Part shown: positions 1 to 10,605 of the stretch, piece after piece
How the letters are laid out: the number at the start of each line of letters is the position of its first letter
Numbering within the stretch: position 1 is the stretch's first letter
NCBI GenBank assembly: GCA_025667525.1
Contig: CM046875.1
Location: 290,327,147-290,391,146, forward strand
From: Glebionis coronaria
Taxonomy: Eukaryota > Streptophyta > Magnoliopsida > Asterales > Asteraceae
Direction: 5' to 3'
DNA length: 64,000 nt
The notes under the pieces: model-generated
Told to the model about the DNA's origin: nothing
Seen by the model: the letters and a program-made list of their open reading frames with translations, nothing else
Database searches by the model: none
Translations under genes and position numbers: made by a program

Positions 1-2833
1 TATATTAAAGGTATAGGGTCATACACTTACAATTGCTCTTGGTTTTTCCTTGTTCCACTTTCTGTATATCCTTACTTCAGTTTAATGAAAAAGTGTTTGA
101 ATGTTTTGAAGAAATCCAAGTGCCAATCTTAACTTTTGCTTGTTATTGTTTCACGTTTATGATTTTTAAGTATCAAAACTTGTTTTCAAACCTTGTGCAA
201 GAAATTCCCAAGTTTTCTTAAAACTGATATTTTGCTAAGTTCTTTGGTACATCCTTGGAATTTTTGGATTACAAGTGATCATAGAACCCTGATAAGAAGA
301 TTATAAAGGTGTTATGAGCTTGTTGTTTGGGGATAATCAAGGAGTGTGTACAAAGGTTGCATTAATCAGCTTTGTTATTCAATTTTCAGTTTTATATATT
401 GCTTGTTCTAACCTTGTTACTCTTAGCAGCTTTGTGGAAGCTTGTGCCTTGTTAAGCTAGGCATATAAGCTCAAAAAATCGTGAGTGTGGATGTACATTC
501 ATGAGGTTTGAGCCTTCTTACCCAAAATCTGTTAAAAATACTTGATTTAAGTGATTTGGTATTCCGCGGGTGTATGTGTTATTTTTTATGCTTGAATCTT
601 GTTGATTATGCATGAGAATGCAAATCTAAGCTTGGCTTGACCTGAAATACACATTAGCTTTGTTAAATTTTGAATTAAAAAGTTTAAGGGGTGTTTGTGT
701 TTACCTGTTTATGCTTTAAATACTATGTTGAGTTAGGTTTTAGGTTGTTAAGTGCTTGTATCTGCTTATTACTTGGTTGTGTGCTATTATCTGCATGTTT
801 TCAGCTTTTAAACAACCAATCCTATATTATGCTATAACTCACTTGATTGTGCATATTTTGACCTAAGATTTTGGAAACACCTAGACTGTATGCATGTTTA
901 GGGCTAACAAGTGTTAAATCAAAGTTTTTGTAACCTGTTTAGGAGATTTGAGTGTTTGAAATTGGATTTGTGGTCAAGTATATTAGCTAAGTGCATTTTC
1001 TGTTTGTTCTTTGTTCATCAGTAACTTTGATTTGCTTGAATCTTTGTCTAAACCTTGAATAATTTTATGAAACCAGTTGATTTATGTTCATTTGAAATTA
1101 TTTAAGCTGTTGAGTGTATTTGGTTCAATTTGGCTGGCTTATTCTTGCTAAAACTGCTTATCTTGTTCATTACTGCTTATGTTCATGTATGTGTGATATC
1201 TAGGCAAAGATTGAATTAACTGTACTAATTGGCTGTTAGGATTTGTGTTTATTTGATTTTGATTGACTCCTTATAACCCACTGGTTATAAGGGTGCCTTT
1301 GTGTGCTCTGAATCCAACAAAAATCCAAAAAAGAAAAAAAGTCAAGATAGTCAAGCAGTGTCAACTTTTCCCACTGCTGGACACCCAAAACTAGCCCCTG
1401 CTAGTGTTAATTTTCAAACAGCTTATTCATAAGCTACTTAGCTTATCCAGATTTGCAACAACTTTGTTTTTGTAATCAACCTTCCTTATTTGACCCATTG
1501 AACTAATCTGGAGCTTTTTAGGGTTTGACTTTTGGGTTTGACTATAAAACCAACTAAATTGACTTTTATCATAAGTGCTTATTGCTTATTTCAGCTTATT
1601 CATTGTGCTTTTTGGAAATATTTTTGATTATTAATCTTAGGTTTGTCATTTGAAATCTTTTGCAACAAGAATCAGCCCTTGAATTGGTCTAGAACTGAAA
1701 AACAACTATTTTGTCGTTTTCTGTAGAGAGCTTTTGCTTATTTCAGGGTTTTTCAAAATATTTTTTTACAGATCTCTTTTATATCCCAAAGGAAGCTTGT
1801 GTGTCAAATTATAGCTTATGGCATTAGCTTATGGCTTAATGGGCCAAAAAGCCCAATAAGAATAATCTGTTGACTATTAAGCTGTGATAAGCTTATTTTC
1901 AGCTTTTGGGCCTTTAGACTTTTGTTCTTATAATCAAATTTTGAGTCAGATAGGTAATTTTGGGCTTATTTGAACAACTTTTTGCTTATTGGGCCAAAAA
2001 GCCCAATTAGGTGGACTATTTTTCATTTTAGCCTATTTGGAGGCCCATTAGGGGTATTTTGTTTATTTAAAGTTCATTTCTGTTTTAATTAGGTTAAAAT
2101 AAACTAGTTTGCAAGATTTAGAATTTTTTATAAATTTGAATTTTTAATATTATTTTATTATTATTTTATTATTAAAAATTAAATTTAATAGTTTTGCAAC
2201 TTTTTCAGTTTTCCTAGTTTGAATACATTAAGTTGGGATTTTTAAAAGTTTTAGATTAATTCTATGTCATTCAATTAATTTTTGGAATTACTTTAAGGTT
2301 TTTATAGTTTTTAATCATTTTTAAAAAGTTTTAATTAATTTAAATTTTTTAAAAATAGTTTTTAATTTAGTTAAGTCATTTTAGAGGTTCAGAAAGTGAA
2401 AAATCTCATTTTGGGCTTTTTGTTAATTAAATTAATTTCTTGGGCTTTAATTAGCATTAAAAAATTAATATTTAATTAAATAAAAGGTTTGAGTTAAATT
2501 TGATTTTTTTAAACTCTAATTACATTTTTTAGGATTTATTGCAATTTTCTGCGAATTTTTAGGTTAATTTTTAAATTTCGTCACTTTTTACGGTTTTACG
2601 TGCACGACATTTCATCTTAGTGTAATTTTAATTCATAATCGTCATCCTTTTCTCTTTTCTTTCCTCATAATCATAATCACAAACATTAATCACCTCTTTA
2701 CACAACACACTAGCCTCCTTGAGAACGAACTCTCCCCATTTGGGTCATTTACTTGTGGTTTTTCTAAGCCACTTGTTTAATACTTACCCTAATTACGTTC
2801 TTTTTTCTAAAAGACGTAAAAACTCAACCATCA
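1..2833 (+). repeat. 3' portion of an Athila-type LTR (left end outside window)
   Basis: AT-rich, non-coding sequence with no credible gene. It ends in CATCA three bases before a tRNA-type primer-binding site, which is where an Athila 5' LTR should end. The last 250 bases resemble the R-U5 end of such LTRs. No second copy exists in the window, so the LTR call rests only on position relative to the PBS. The one short open frame near position 33 lacks any recognisable domain. Confidence 0.5.
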
Positions 2834-2836
2834 ATT

Positions 2837-2854
2837 TGGCGCCACTGCCGGGGA
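2837..2854 (+). other. Primer-binding site, tRNA-Asp type
   Basis: TGGCGCCACTGCCGGGGA differs at one or two positions from the Athila PBS complementary to tRNA-Asp (TGGCGCCGTTGCCGGGGA, from memory of the family). It directly follows the putative LTR end. It lies only 9 bases before the left 1.7-kb direct repeat of element G, which is an unexpected order. Confidence 0.65.
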
Positions 2855-2863
2855 GGTAATAAG

Positions 2864-4570
2864 TGTGAAAACACTTACCCTTTCTCCACTTAATTATAAT
2901 AATAACCAAGCCAAAATGTGTATTTTATGTCGTAAATGTCGGAATTATGTGTGGTTTGTGTTTTTGTTGTGATTTAGGATCAAAATGTGAAAAGGGAAGA
3001 AAACATGGGCTTTCACGGGCTTTTATCGAAGAAAAAGACAAAAGACGAAGTCAAAAGATCAAGAGTGTAAAAAGAACGGAAGTGCATGGCCTATTCGGAA
3101 GATTTATCGAAGAAAAAGTCTAAAGACGGAAGTTTAACAAAGCCGAAGAACTCATGTCTAATTTATGAAGAAATTACAAGACGAGTTTAATTAATCCTGA
3201 CACAAAGTCTATAAAGTCGAAGAATTTAGAAGACGAAAATACGAGAAAGAAAGAAAGAAGGAAGCTTCCAACACATGCATACCTCCCTAATCACTATAAA
3301 TACCCTCCTAATGACACAGTAGGAGGTGTTGGCTAACTTGACAAACTAGTCTTCCACCTTTAATTACATGCACTTTCTTATTGTCATTTACTTAATTGCA
3401 CCTTTAATTTCTTGCCTTTAATTTCAAGTAAGTCTTTTAATTTTTGTTATTGAATCTTTACTTTTAATCAAGTTCTTATTTTTAATCTCTCATTCTACCT
3501 TTCTTGTTTTGCTTAATCTTTATGTTTATGTGCTTATTGTTATGCTTATTTGATTAAGTCTTATGTTTTTATGCTTTTGATTGTTTTAGATTATTGATTT
3601 TATAGCTTACTGTGTCTTTCTTTAATTTACTTATGTGTTTATAAAAGTTATTTTTATAATAAAGTCGTTTTTAAATATTTTATTATTTAGTGTTTTTAAA
3701 AGTCTTTAAATTTTAGCTTATTAGCTTTTTCTTATATGTGTTTTGACTAAGTTTTTAGTAGAGTGCATATTGGTTAATAGCTTTTTCTTATATGTGTTTT
3801 GACTAAGCTTTTTCTTATACTGTTATTCCGATCAACCATCAGAAAGGGGTTTTACTTTCCGACCAGCATTCCAATTGCTGGATCGGAAAAGGGTTTTTAT
3901 TCCTTTTGGATTCCGATTTGACATTCCGATCAGGGGTGTTTGTTTGGTATTCCGACAGGAGGTGTTTTTTGGATATTCCGATATGTTTGATCTTAATACA
4001 TTCCGATAAGGGATTCCGACGACATTCCGACAGGGGAACTCTTTGTTGCATTCTGATAGCTTTCCGACGAAGGTATTCCGATAAGGGAGATTACAACCTT
4101 ATTCCGATAGGGGAAGTAAGTGACAATTCCAATCGGATTTCGACAAGGATTCCGATTGGAGTGTATTCCGACGGTAGGTTTGTTTTTTTAATATTTTGTC
4201 TTAGTTAAAGTTTTAAGTTTGCAAAGTTTTAAGTTTTAAATCCAGCACGTTTTCTAGTTTTAGAGAAAAAGTGACAGTTTTTCTAGATTTGCTTTTAGCC
4301 TATTTTAATTACGTTTTTCATTTTTATTTAATTGTCAAATTTATTTTTCGTCATGTTTTAATTTCTCGTCATTTATTTTAAAAGTTTTAATAATGCACCA
4401 TTTACGTTTTAATTAGTTTTAGTTTTAATTAAGGTCATTTGCTTTAACGCTTTTCACATTTACTTTTAAACAACGACCCTACATATTCTTTTCCACCAAA
4501 AGACGACTGAGTCGCACTTAAACCCTTTTTCAATTCGAAAAGATCGGACGATAAAATTTTATACTTGGCA
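2864..4570 (+). repeat. Left 1.7-kb terminal-type direct repeat of element G
   Basis: Matches 36262-37929 over its whole length, with scattered substitutions and several indels (several percent by eye), which suggests an old insertion. It starts TGTG and ends GGCA. The homology with the right repeat continues weakly upstream (GGGGA-NN-TAATAAG in both), so the left limit could be some 14 bases earlier. It contains a variable ATTCCGA minisatellite. Confidence 0.7.
3820..4172 (+). repeat. ATTCCGA-type minisatellite in left G repeat
   Basis: Irregularly spaced copies of ATTCCGA(T/C) with purine-rich spacers such as AGGGGA. More than a dozen copies can be counted by eye. The right copy (37212-37535) has a different unit number: a stretch near 3855-3905 is missing there. 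Open frames crossing it on both strands are artefacts of the repeat. Confidence 0.75.
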
Positions 4571-4810
4571 AAATTCGTGAAGATTAACGGTTTTCCTTGA
4601 GAGACGCGTTGAATTTTGGGATCCGTTCACTCGTGAACGTTATTTTTGTTGCTCAAAAATTTTCAAAAATCCATAAAAATTAAAAAAATTGTTAAAAATC
4701 CATAAAAATTAAAAATTTCCAAAAATCCAAAAATATTTTATTTTTATTTTTACACGTACATATTTATAATCTATTTCTTTGGTATTTTTTTCTTTTGTTG
4801 TTGCAGGTGT
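4571..4810 (+). other. Untranslated leader of element G
   Basis: 240 bases between the left repeat and gag, with A-rich direct repeats (CCAAAAATCC-like) and a T-rich tract ending TTGTTGCAG directly before GTGTATG. The TTGCAG could act as a splice acceptor, but no donor can be assigned. No PBS matching a known plant tRNA end is visible at its start. Confidence 0.5.
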
Positions 4811-6757
4811 ATGCGTACTATATCTTCAACTTATCCAGAGCCCGAGACTCGTGAAGATTTAGATATGGCTGGTGTGAACAACAACAATAACCCACCGTAC
4901 CTCAATAATAACAACAACAATGTTCCCCCACCCGATCTTCGGACAATGGAGGAGCTTTGTCAACCCACAATAAATGCACGAGGAGGACCGATTGCGCCGA
5001 TGCAAATCACGGCTCCAGAGTTTTCATTGAAGCATCACATGATTCAACAAGTGCAGAACACTTGTCCATTTCGCGGATTACCGGATGATGATGCCAATAA
5101 ACACCTCGACAAGTTCGTTACCGTTACTCAAAGCATGATGTTGCCCAGAGTTACTATGGATTTTCTTTGCCTTCACCTATTTCCACACACATTATCCCAC
5201 CATGCTGAAAAATGGTTTGATCGTCTTCCGAAGAATTCAATTCATACTTGGGATGAGATGACTCAACGCTTTTGGTCGCGCTACTTTCCACCATCCATGG
5301 TCACGAGCCTTCGAAATCAAATTAGTAGATTTACACAAGAACCTGATGAATCACTTTTTGATGCTTGGGAACGCTATAATGTTTTAATCGATCGATGTCC
5401 AAACCACAACATGCTCCCCGTTACCTTAATTGATACTTTCTACAACGGTTTAGCTTTTCGAGATCGTGATACGATTAATGCAGCCGCTGGTGGCACATTT
5501 ATGAAAAGAAGACCCGAGGAGTGTAGAGTGCTTATCGAAAACATGACTACTCATCACAAAAATTGGGATTCATCCGCATCCTCAAGATCAAACCCGAGAG
5601 TCAATGTTTCTTCTACTTCTTCAAACCCTGATATCACCGAATTGACCCGCGCAATGGTCGAAATGAGTAAAAATATGCAACTTTTGGCTACAAATCAACA
5701 ACAACAAGTTAAAGCTGTTGCAACTTCTAGTGAGATTTGCGGGGGTCCTCATTCATACACTGATTGTCCTTCTACTCATGAAAATCCGGAAAACGTGTAT
5801 GCAACTTATGGTAACTATTCAACGAAAAGCTATCAAGCCTGACCTCAAGTTGATCGTAACTTGCTAAGTTACCGTTCTAACAACTTTCTTTCATCCGGTT
5901 TTTCTCCTCAAAACCACAACCCCAACAACTACAATAGAATAAACCCAAATCCACCTTGAGCTTCTAATCCTTATCACCCACCCGCTCAACAAGCACCACC
6001 CATTAATCATGATGTTGAAGCTTTCATGAGGACCCAAGGAGAGCAAAACAAGAATCTGCAAAGCCAAATCATCAACTTGAAAGGAGATATCACTAAGCAA
6101 GGGAATGATATTACATCCGAGCTTCGACATGATATACAAACCTCCTTTAGCACTCAAACAAATGATTTGAAGAATATGCTGGCTAGTTTCTTACCAAGTG
6201 CTCAACCCTCTACTTTGGGCTCTCTTCCTTCAAACACCGTCACCAACCCGGGAGCGAATGTGAGTGCTATTACTACACGCAGTGGAGCAACTCTTGTAGG
6301 ACCATCTATCCCTTCCCCCAGTTACTCCATTACACCTCCTCCACCACCATTTATCCCTCATACTCCCACGCCTAGTATTAGTTCTCCATTACCGTCTCCA
6401 CCTTTGCATGACGAAGTACCCAAGAAACACCCTTCACCAACCCCACCTTCCATCTTTAAACCTTCAACATCTCAACCTTTACCTGCTACACCTTCCACCT
6501 ATAAACCCAATATCCCTTATCCTTCTCGCTTAGACAAGGGCAAATTGCTCACCAAGGATGACATTCAAGTGTCGAACTATTTGAAGAAGATTTCGGGACT
6601 GACCATCGCCTTTAGCCTTGTTGAAGCTCTTGCCCAAATGCCTAAATTTGTTAAGATGTTTAAGGAATTACTTAATAAGAAGGAGAAGATGGTCGAGTTT
6701 GTTAATACTCGATTGAATGAAAATTGTTCTGCCGTCCTTCATAAAGAACTTCCGTAA
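4811..6757 (+). pseudogene. gag: Athila-like gag (element G), broken by in-frame stops
   Basis: The capsid precursor region of an Athila-lineage retrotransposon. The first 343 codons are open and carry the lineage's gag core: RGGPIAPMQI, HHMIQQVQNTCPFRGLP, HAEKWFDRLPKNSIHTW, ESLFDAWERYNVLIDRCPNH and DTINAAAGGTFMKRRPEEC. Two in-frame TGA codons (5840-5842 and 5957-5959) interrupt it. The same frame then resumes and runs through a Q/N-rich and a P/S/T-rich linker (ITTRSGATLVGP) to a TAA at 6755-6757, just before the protease. A poly-N tract (residues 24-39) lies near the N terminus. The two TGA codons would fit CGA to TGA changes. The start ATG follows TTGCAGGTGT. Expression as one polyprotein would now be impossible. 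Confidence 0.85.
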
Positions 6758-6809
6758 AAACTTGGAGATCCCGGTCGTTTTGTGCTACCATGTACTTTTA
6801 ACCAAACCG

Positions 6810-8032
6810 AAGAATTACTGCCTTAACCGATCTCGGGGAAAGTATTAATTTTATGCCTTTAAGTGTTTGGAAAAAGTTATCATTACCCGACCTTACTCTA
6901 ACAAAGATGACTCTTGAGTTTGCAAATCGCACTCTCGCTTACCCCGTTGGTATTGTCGAAGATGTGTTCATTAAACTTGGCACCTTCACTTTTCCGGTCG
7001 ACTTTGTTGTTGTTGATTATGAAATGGACCCTCGTATTCCGTTAATACTTGGTCGGCCATTCTTGAGAACCGGAAAAGCATTAGTCGATGTTGCCGAAGG
7101 TGAGTTAATTTTAAGGGTCGGTAATGATGCACAAGTATTTACAATGGGGAAGATCACAACCAAATCAAATGGAAGAGAATCAGCGAATATGATTAATGTA
7201 CTTGATGATTTTGTCGTCTACAACAATCCTCTTTTCGATTCTTGCTATGATAGTCCACTGTTCAAAGATGATGTGGATGATTCTCTCTCCAATTTAGATC
7301 CTCCACCAATATTTGAGTCTCCACCAATCTATGATGACTATGATGAAGATTCTAGTTCTGATATGGATGATTCTGACAAATTTCCTTCTGAGTATCCAGA
7401 CATGCCAACTTATGATGACTTTGATGATATCGATACTCTTTCGAGTGATTCTTCACATGATGAAGATCCTACACCAACCATGCTTGACCCTACTTTGGAT
7501 GACTACTCATTTGAGGAAGATTTTGCTACTTTTCTCAACACTTACTTCCCAAATGACAGTGACTCTCCTCCTTTGGACTTTGATGATTATGGTCTTTATC
7601 CTCCTTTGGATATGAAGAACCCTCTTTTAAAGGAGAAGAAGTCGGACGACACCGATATCCGTAGTACTTATGTCTTGACACCTCTATATCCACCTTCTGA
7701 GGATGAGATTGTGCGATTTATGAGCGGATCCTCTTCAAGGTCTATTGAGCCTGAGTGTTATTTTCCCCTAAAGGAAAAGGTGTTCGATCCGGTATTACAA
7801 TTTATAAGCCATCTCAGTATCCATCTGATGAAATAAAAGGAAAGATTTTTGGAAACCATGGAGATATGCTTGTGCTGCATCACCCTTGCTACCACCGTGC
7901 TCAACAAATGCTTAAGGGACCTTACCTACTCTTCTTTGGCTTGCCTTGTTCGCCTTAAGCTTGTGCTACTTGATGGATGAAAACCATGTATTTGATCCCG
8001 GTGGATGTGTTTCAAGCTTCTTCCTATGCTAA
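6810..8032 (+). pseudogene. Athila-like protease plus acidic C-terminal frame, copy 1
   Basis: A retroviral-type aspartic protease followed by about 200 acidic residues. The active-site region reads DLGESIN just before the ATG at 6853, where Athila proteases usually have DLGASIN. The later DPRIPLILGRPFLRTGKAL block is the typical C-terminal half. After the protease, the frame becomes rich in D, S, P, Y and F (blocks such as YDDFDDIDTLSSDSS) and shows no RT motif. Compared with the duplicate at 12165-13207, this copy has single-base losses near 7790 (GATCCGG versus GATCCCGG) and near 7917, so its frame ends at 7836. Upstream it is also out of frame with gag. Confidence 0.75.
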
Positions 8033-9425
8033 TCAAGGTCGAGTCAGGCTCACGACTCGGTTAACAAAACAAGCGCTTCTCGGGAGGCAACCCGCAATAT
8101 CTATCCTTTTTCTTTGTTTTTATAATAAATGTAGGGGGAGACCCTAGTATGTGCTTGTTTCTTTCTTTCTTATCATTTGCACGGATACGAGCTTTAAAAG
8201 ATCCATTCTTGATGACTTTTGACGAACCGTGTTCCCTTCTTCCCGATTCTATCCTAAACTCTTTTGATTCTCTATTTTATATTCTTAAATATTAAAATAG
8301 GACTTTAGTTGTCTCTTCCTTAGCAAAATTTAAACAACGTGCACAATGTCCTAAGTGTAGGGGAGTTAACTTCCACATGCTTAAACATTGAGTACAATGT
8401 TTATATTAAGTGTAGGGGGACTTCTATCATAGTTAAGTGGTCTTTTCCATGAATTTGTCCTCATTTTAACCGGAAAATTGATTTTTCGACATTTTTCAAA
8501 ATTTTTAATCTATTTTGGCCTAGTAGTTTTTCCTTTGTATAGTTATTTTCTTTATTTGCTAGAATAAATTTGTAATAAAGTGGTTTTAAGTTTCAAACGT
8601 TGTGAATCTTTTGACTCAACCCGAGTTTACTTATCTAAGTTTACTCTAGCTAGTATCCTTAACGTGTTTAAGTCAAGTTTTGCTAGGTTTTTATATAGGG
8701 AACTTTAAAACGCGAAGTCTTAACTCTTACGGGTTATGAACAAGAACTTTTCGCAAGTTCCTATAATTGATCCTAGGAATTCGTTTATCAAGGGAACTTT
8801 AAAATGCGAATTCTAAACATGAAAAAGACTAAGAAGTTGCAAGATCATATAGATGACTTGAAAACCCCAAACTTTGATTTAATAGGCTAAGCATCCACGA
8901 GTCTCATTCCTTGAGATTTTAAATTGTGGAGAACGAGAGATAATAGAGTCAGTTATAAGTTTGGTATTCTTTCATAAATTTATGTGAGTTAATTATGAGC
9001 TTTTTCTCCCATCGTTTGTTTATAAATTTAATTGCAATAAGTAAGGTTGTACGATTTGAAAAGCTACTTAGCTTCTAGCCCAAGATCGTTTAAAAGTTGT
9101 TCGGTATTAATTAGACTTCATAGCCAAGGCATAACTTATTGAAGCGGGATGCGAAAATTGGCGAGTCTGAAAAGGTCCTAACAAGACATGAGGGCTACAT
9201 TTTTTTGCTAAAGATCCCAAGTGATGTGAAGAATCATTTATCAAAAATCAATATGAAGGATCGAGACACACGACGAAAAGCAAGTACTCCCCTAAAGATC
9301 ATGGAGAAGTCTATCCAAAAAGGCCCTAACAAGGTATGAGCATAAATATATCCAAGTTCTAAAAGGAAGCTGATCGTTGTATATCAAAATCCCAAATAAA
9401 GATTGGAGAAAAATGAAGAAGTCGT
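8033..9425 (+). other. 3' untranslated region of element G, copy 1
   Basis: Non-coding. It begins with the block around 8045-8100 (ACAAGCGCTTCTCGGGAGG), which in Athila elements normally follows integrase, so pol has been lost cleanly upstream. Three PPT-like tracts lie at about 8131 (GTAGGGGGAG), 8356 (GTGTAGGGGAG) and 8413 (GTGTAGGGGGAC). It ends at GTCGT (9421-9425), the target site of element A. Confidence 0.6.
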
Positions 9426-9997
9426 TGTTGATGCAAAAGTTGGGTGATCCTTGCTAGACCCGAATTAGGCTTAATTCGGGTTGGCTGGCTTCCGGCTCCT
9501 GCACCAAGTGAATCGTTTGGTTGGGATCCTGCACACTAAACAACACGCGTTAGGCTTACCATGTGAATGTTTCCCACGATTAGACTCCGGTGTGAGAGTA
9601 AGTAATCGGTTAGGGTTTATGTGAGTTGAGAATATAGAACGTAATACCTTTGTGGAACCCTTGGGGGTTCCTTTTATAGGCAGTGGAACCCTAGTGGGCT
9701 GCCACTGATACTTCAGCCCCAAGGAAAGGATAACTATCAGAATTAGAATGATTGTTATCTTCTAATTATAGTAGTGAATATCCTTCCCTTTTGGGTTAAA
9801 CCTATTCCTAGATAGAATATGATTCTGTCTAACCCTATGTCGGCCGCACCGGGCCGTGGGCCGCACACATGTGTGCGGTCACTGTTCATCAAAGCCCATA
9901 AGCATGAATGACATTATCCCACCCATCTGTGATGGGCCAGATACGGGTAGTACCCGTGGGCCGGGTTCCTGACCCGGCTGGGGACTATACGTCATCA
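9426..9997 (-). repeat. Left (3') LTR of element A, duplicate copy (572 bp)
   Basis: TGTTGATGC...GTCATCA, 572 bases, preceded by GTCGT. It is nearly identical to 14601-15172. The element reads on the minus strand, so this is a 3' LTR. The adjoining plus-strand bases TGTCCCCCCAGTCTAG are the complement of a polypurine tract. It contains the 18-bp palindrome CCGCACACATGTGTGCGG (9861-9878) and two short inverted repeats near its right end. Confidence 0.9.
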
Positions 9998-10373
9998 TGT
10001 CCCCCCAGTCTAGTTGTTACAGCCGTAGGCGTAACCTCTAGACTATCAAGGTGCTCTTCGGACATACCAAGGAAGACGTAGGAAATGAGACATTGAAAAT
10101 TTTGTTCTGGCCGCACGTGGCGAACCGTCGTAGGAATACATTTTGAATAGTCCCTCAGCCGCACGTAACGGCCGAGACAATTTAAATGTAACATTAAATA
10201 CGGTCTTACGTAAGAGCCGCATATCCCGACACAAGAATAAAAACATTAATGATAGTCAACTTTCCAGTCGCATGCCTGCAAAAGTGCACCATTAATGCCC
10301 ACCCTTGAGCCACGTAAAACAGCTAAGAAGTGACCCGTGGGTCCCCCTATGATTTTGCAGAAATGTCAGAAAT

Positions 10374-10453
10374 CCTATCCGTTCGATAGGCGAGGCGGCT
10401 TACACGTGTCAAACATCCATGGTACCTCGGAAACCGAGGCAACCCTATATAAG
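10374..10453 (+). promoter_or_regulatory. Promoter of antisense extra gene, A duplicate copy
   Basis: Inverted repeat CCTATCC-GTT-CGATAGG (10374-10390, one mismatch), then TACACGTGTC (10401-10410), then TATATAAG (10446-10453), 150 bases before the ATG at 10606. The same three modules in the same order occur in A (15549-15628) and B (19880-19959). E keeps the last two. Confidence 0.7.
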
Positions 10454-10605
10454 AGTTGGTATGCGTGTTTGTTACACACACAACTCACCCCTTCTTCCGC
10501 CATTGTTATTCTCAAGCTTTTATCTCCAAAACTTTGCCTTCTTTTCCACGGACTTCCTTCGCCGCAGGTTAGATCATCACGCCTTTAAAAACATTTTTAT
10601 AAAAA

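Noticed and set aside
33..221. 62-codon open frame at the left end
   Set aside because: Low-complexity, F/C/I-rich translation of AT-rich LTR sequence; no domain and no supporting context.
3839..4208. Open frames on both strands across the ATTCCGA repeats
   Set aside because: Both are translations of the minisatellite and change with repeat number between the two copies.
4571..4590. TGGCAAAATTCGTGAAG as a PBS after the left G repeat
   Set aside because: It starts with TGG, but the rest fits no plant tRNA 3' end that I recognise; the PBS-like site upstream at 2837 is far better.
5840..5842. Programmed read-through (TGA) at the gag end in G
   Set aside because: A second TGA and later a TAA and a frameshift follow; decay explains it more simply.
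7313..7615. Second open frame within the acidic region (M, L, I-rich)
   Set aside because: It is the +1 shadow of the D/S/P-rich frame; its hydrophobic look comes from reading GAT/GAC-rich codons out of phase.
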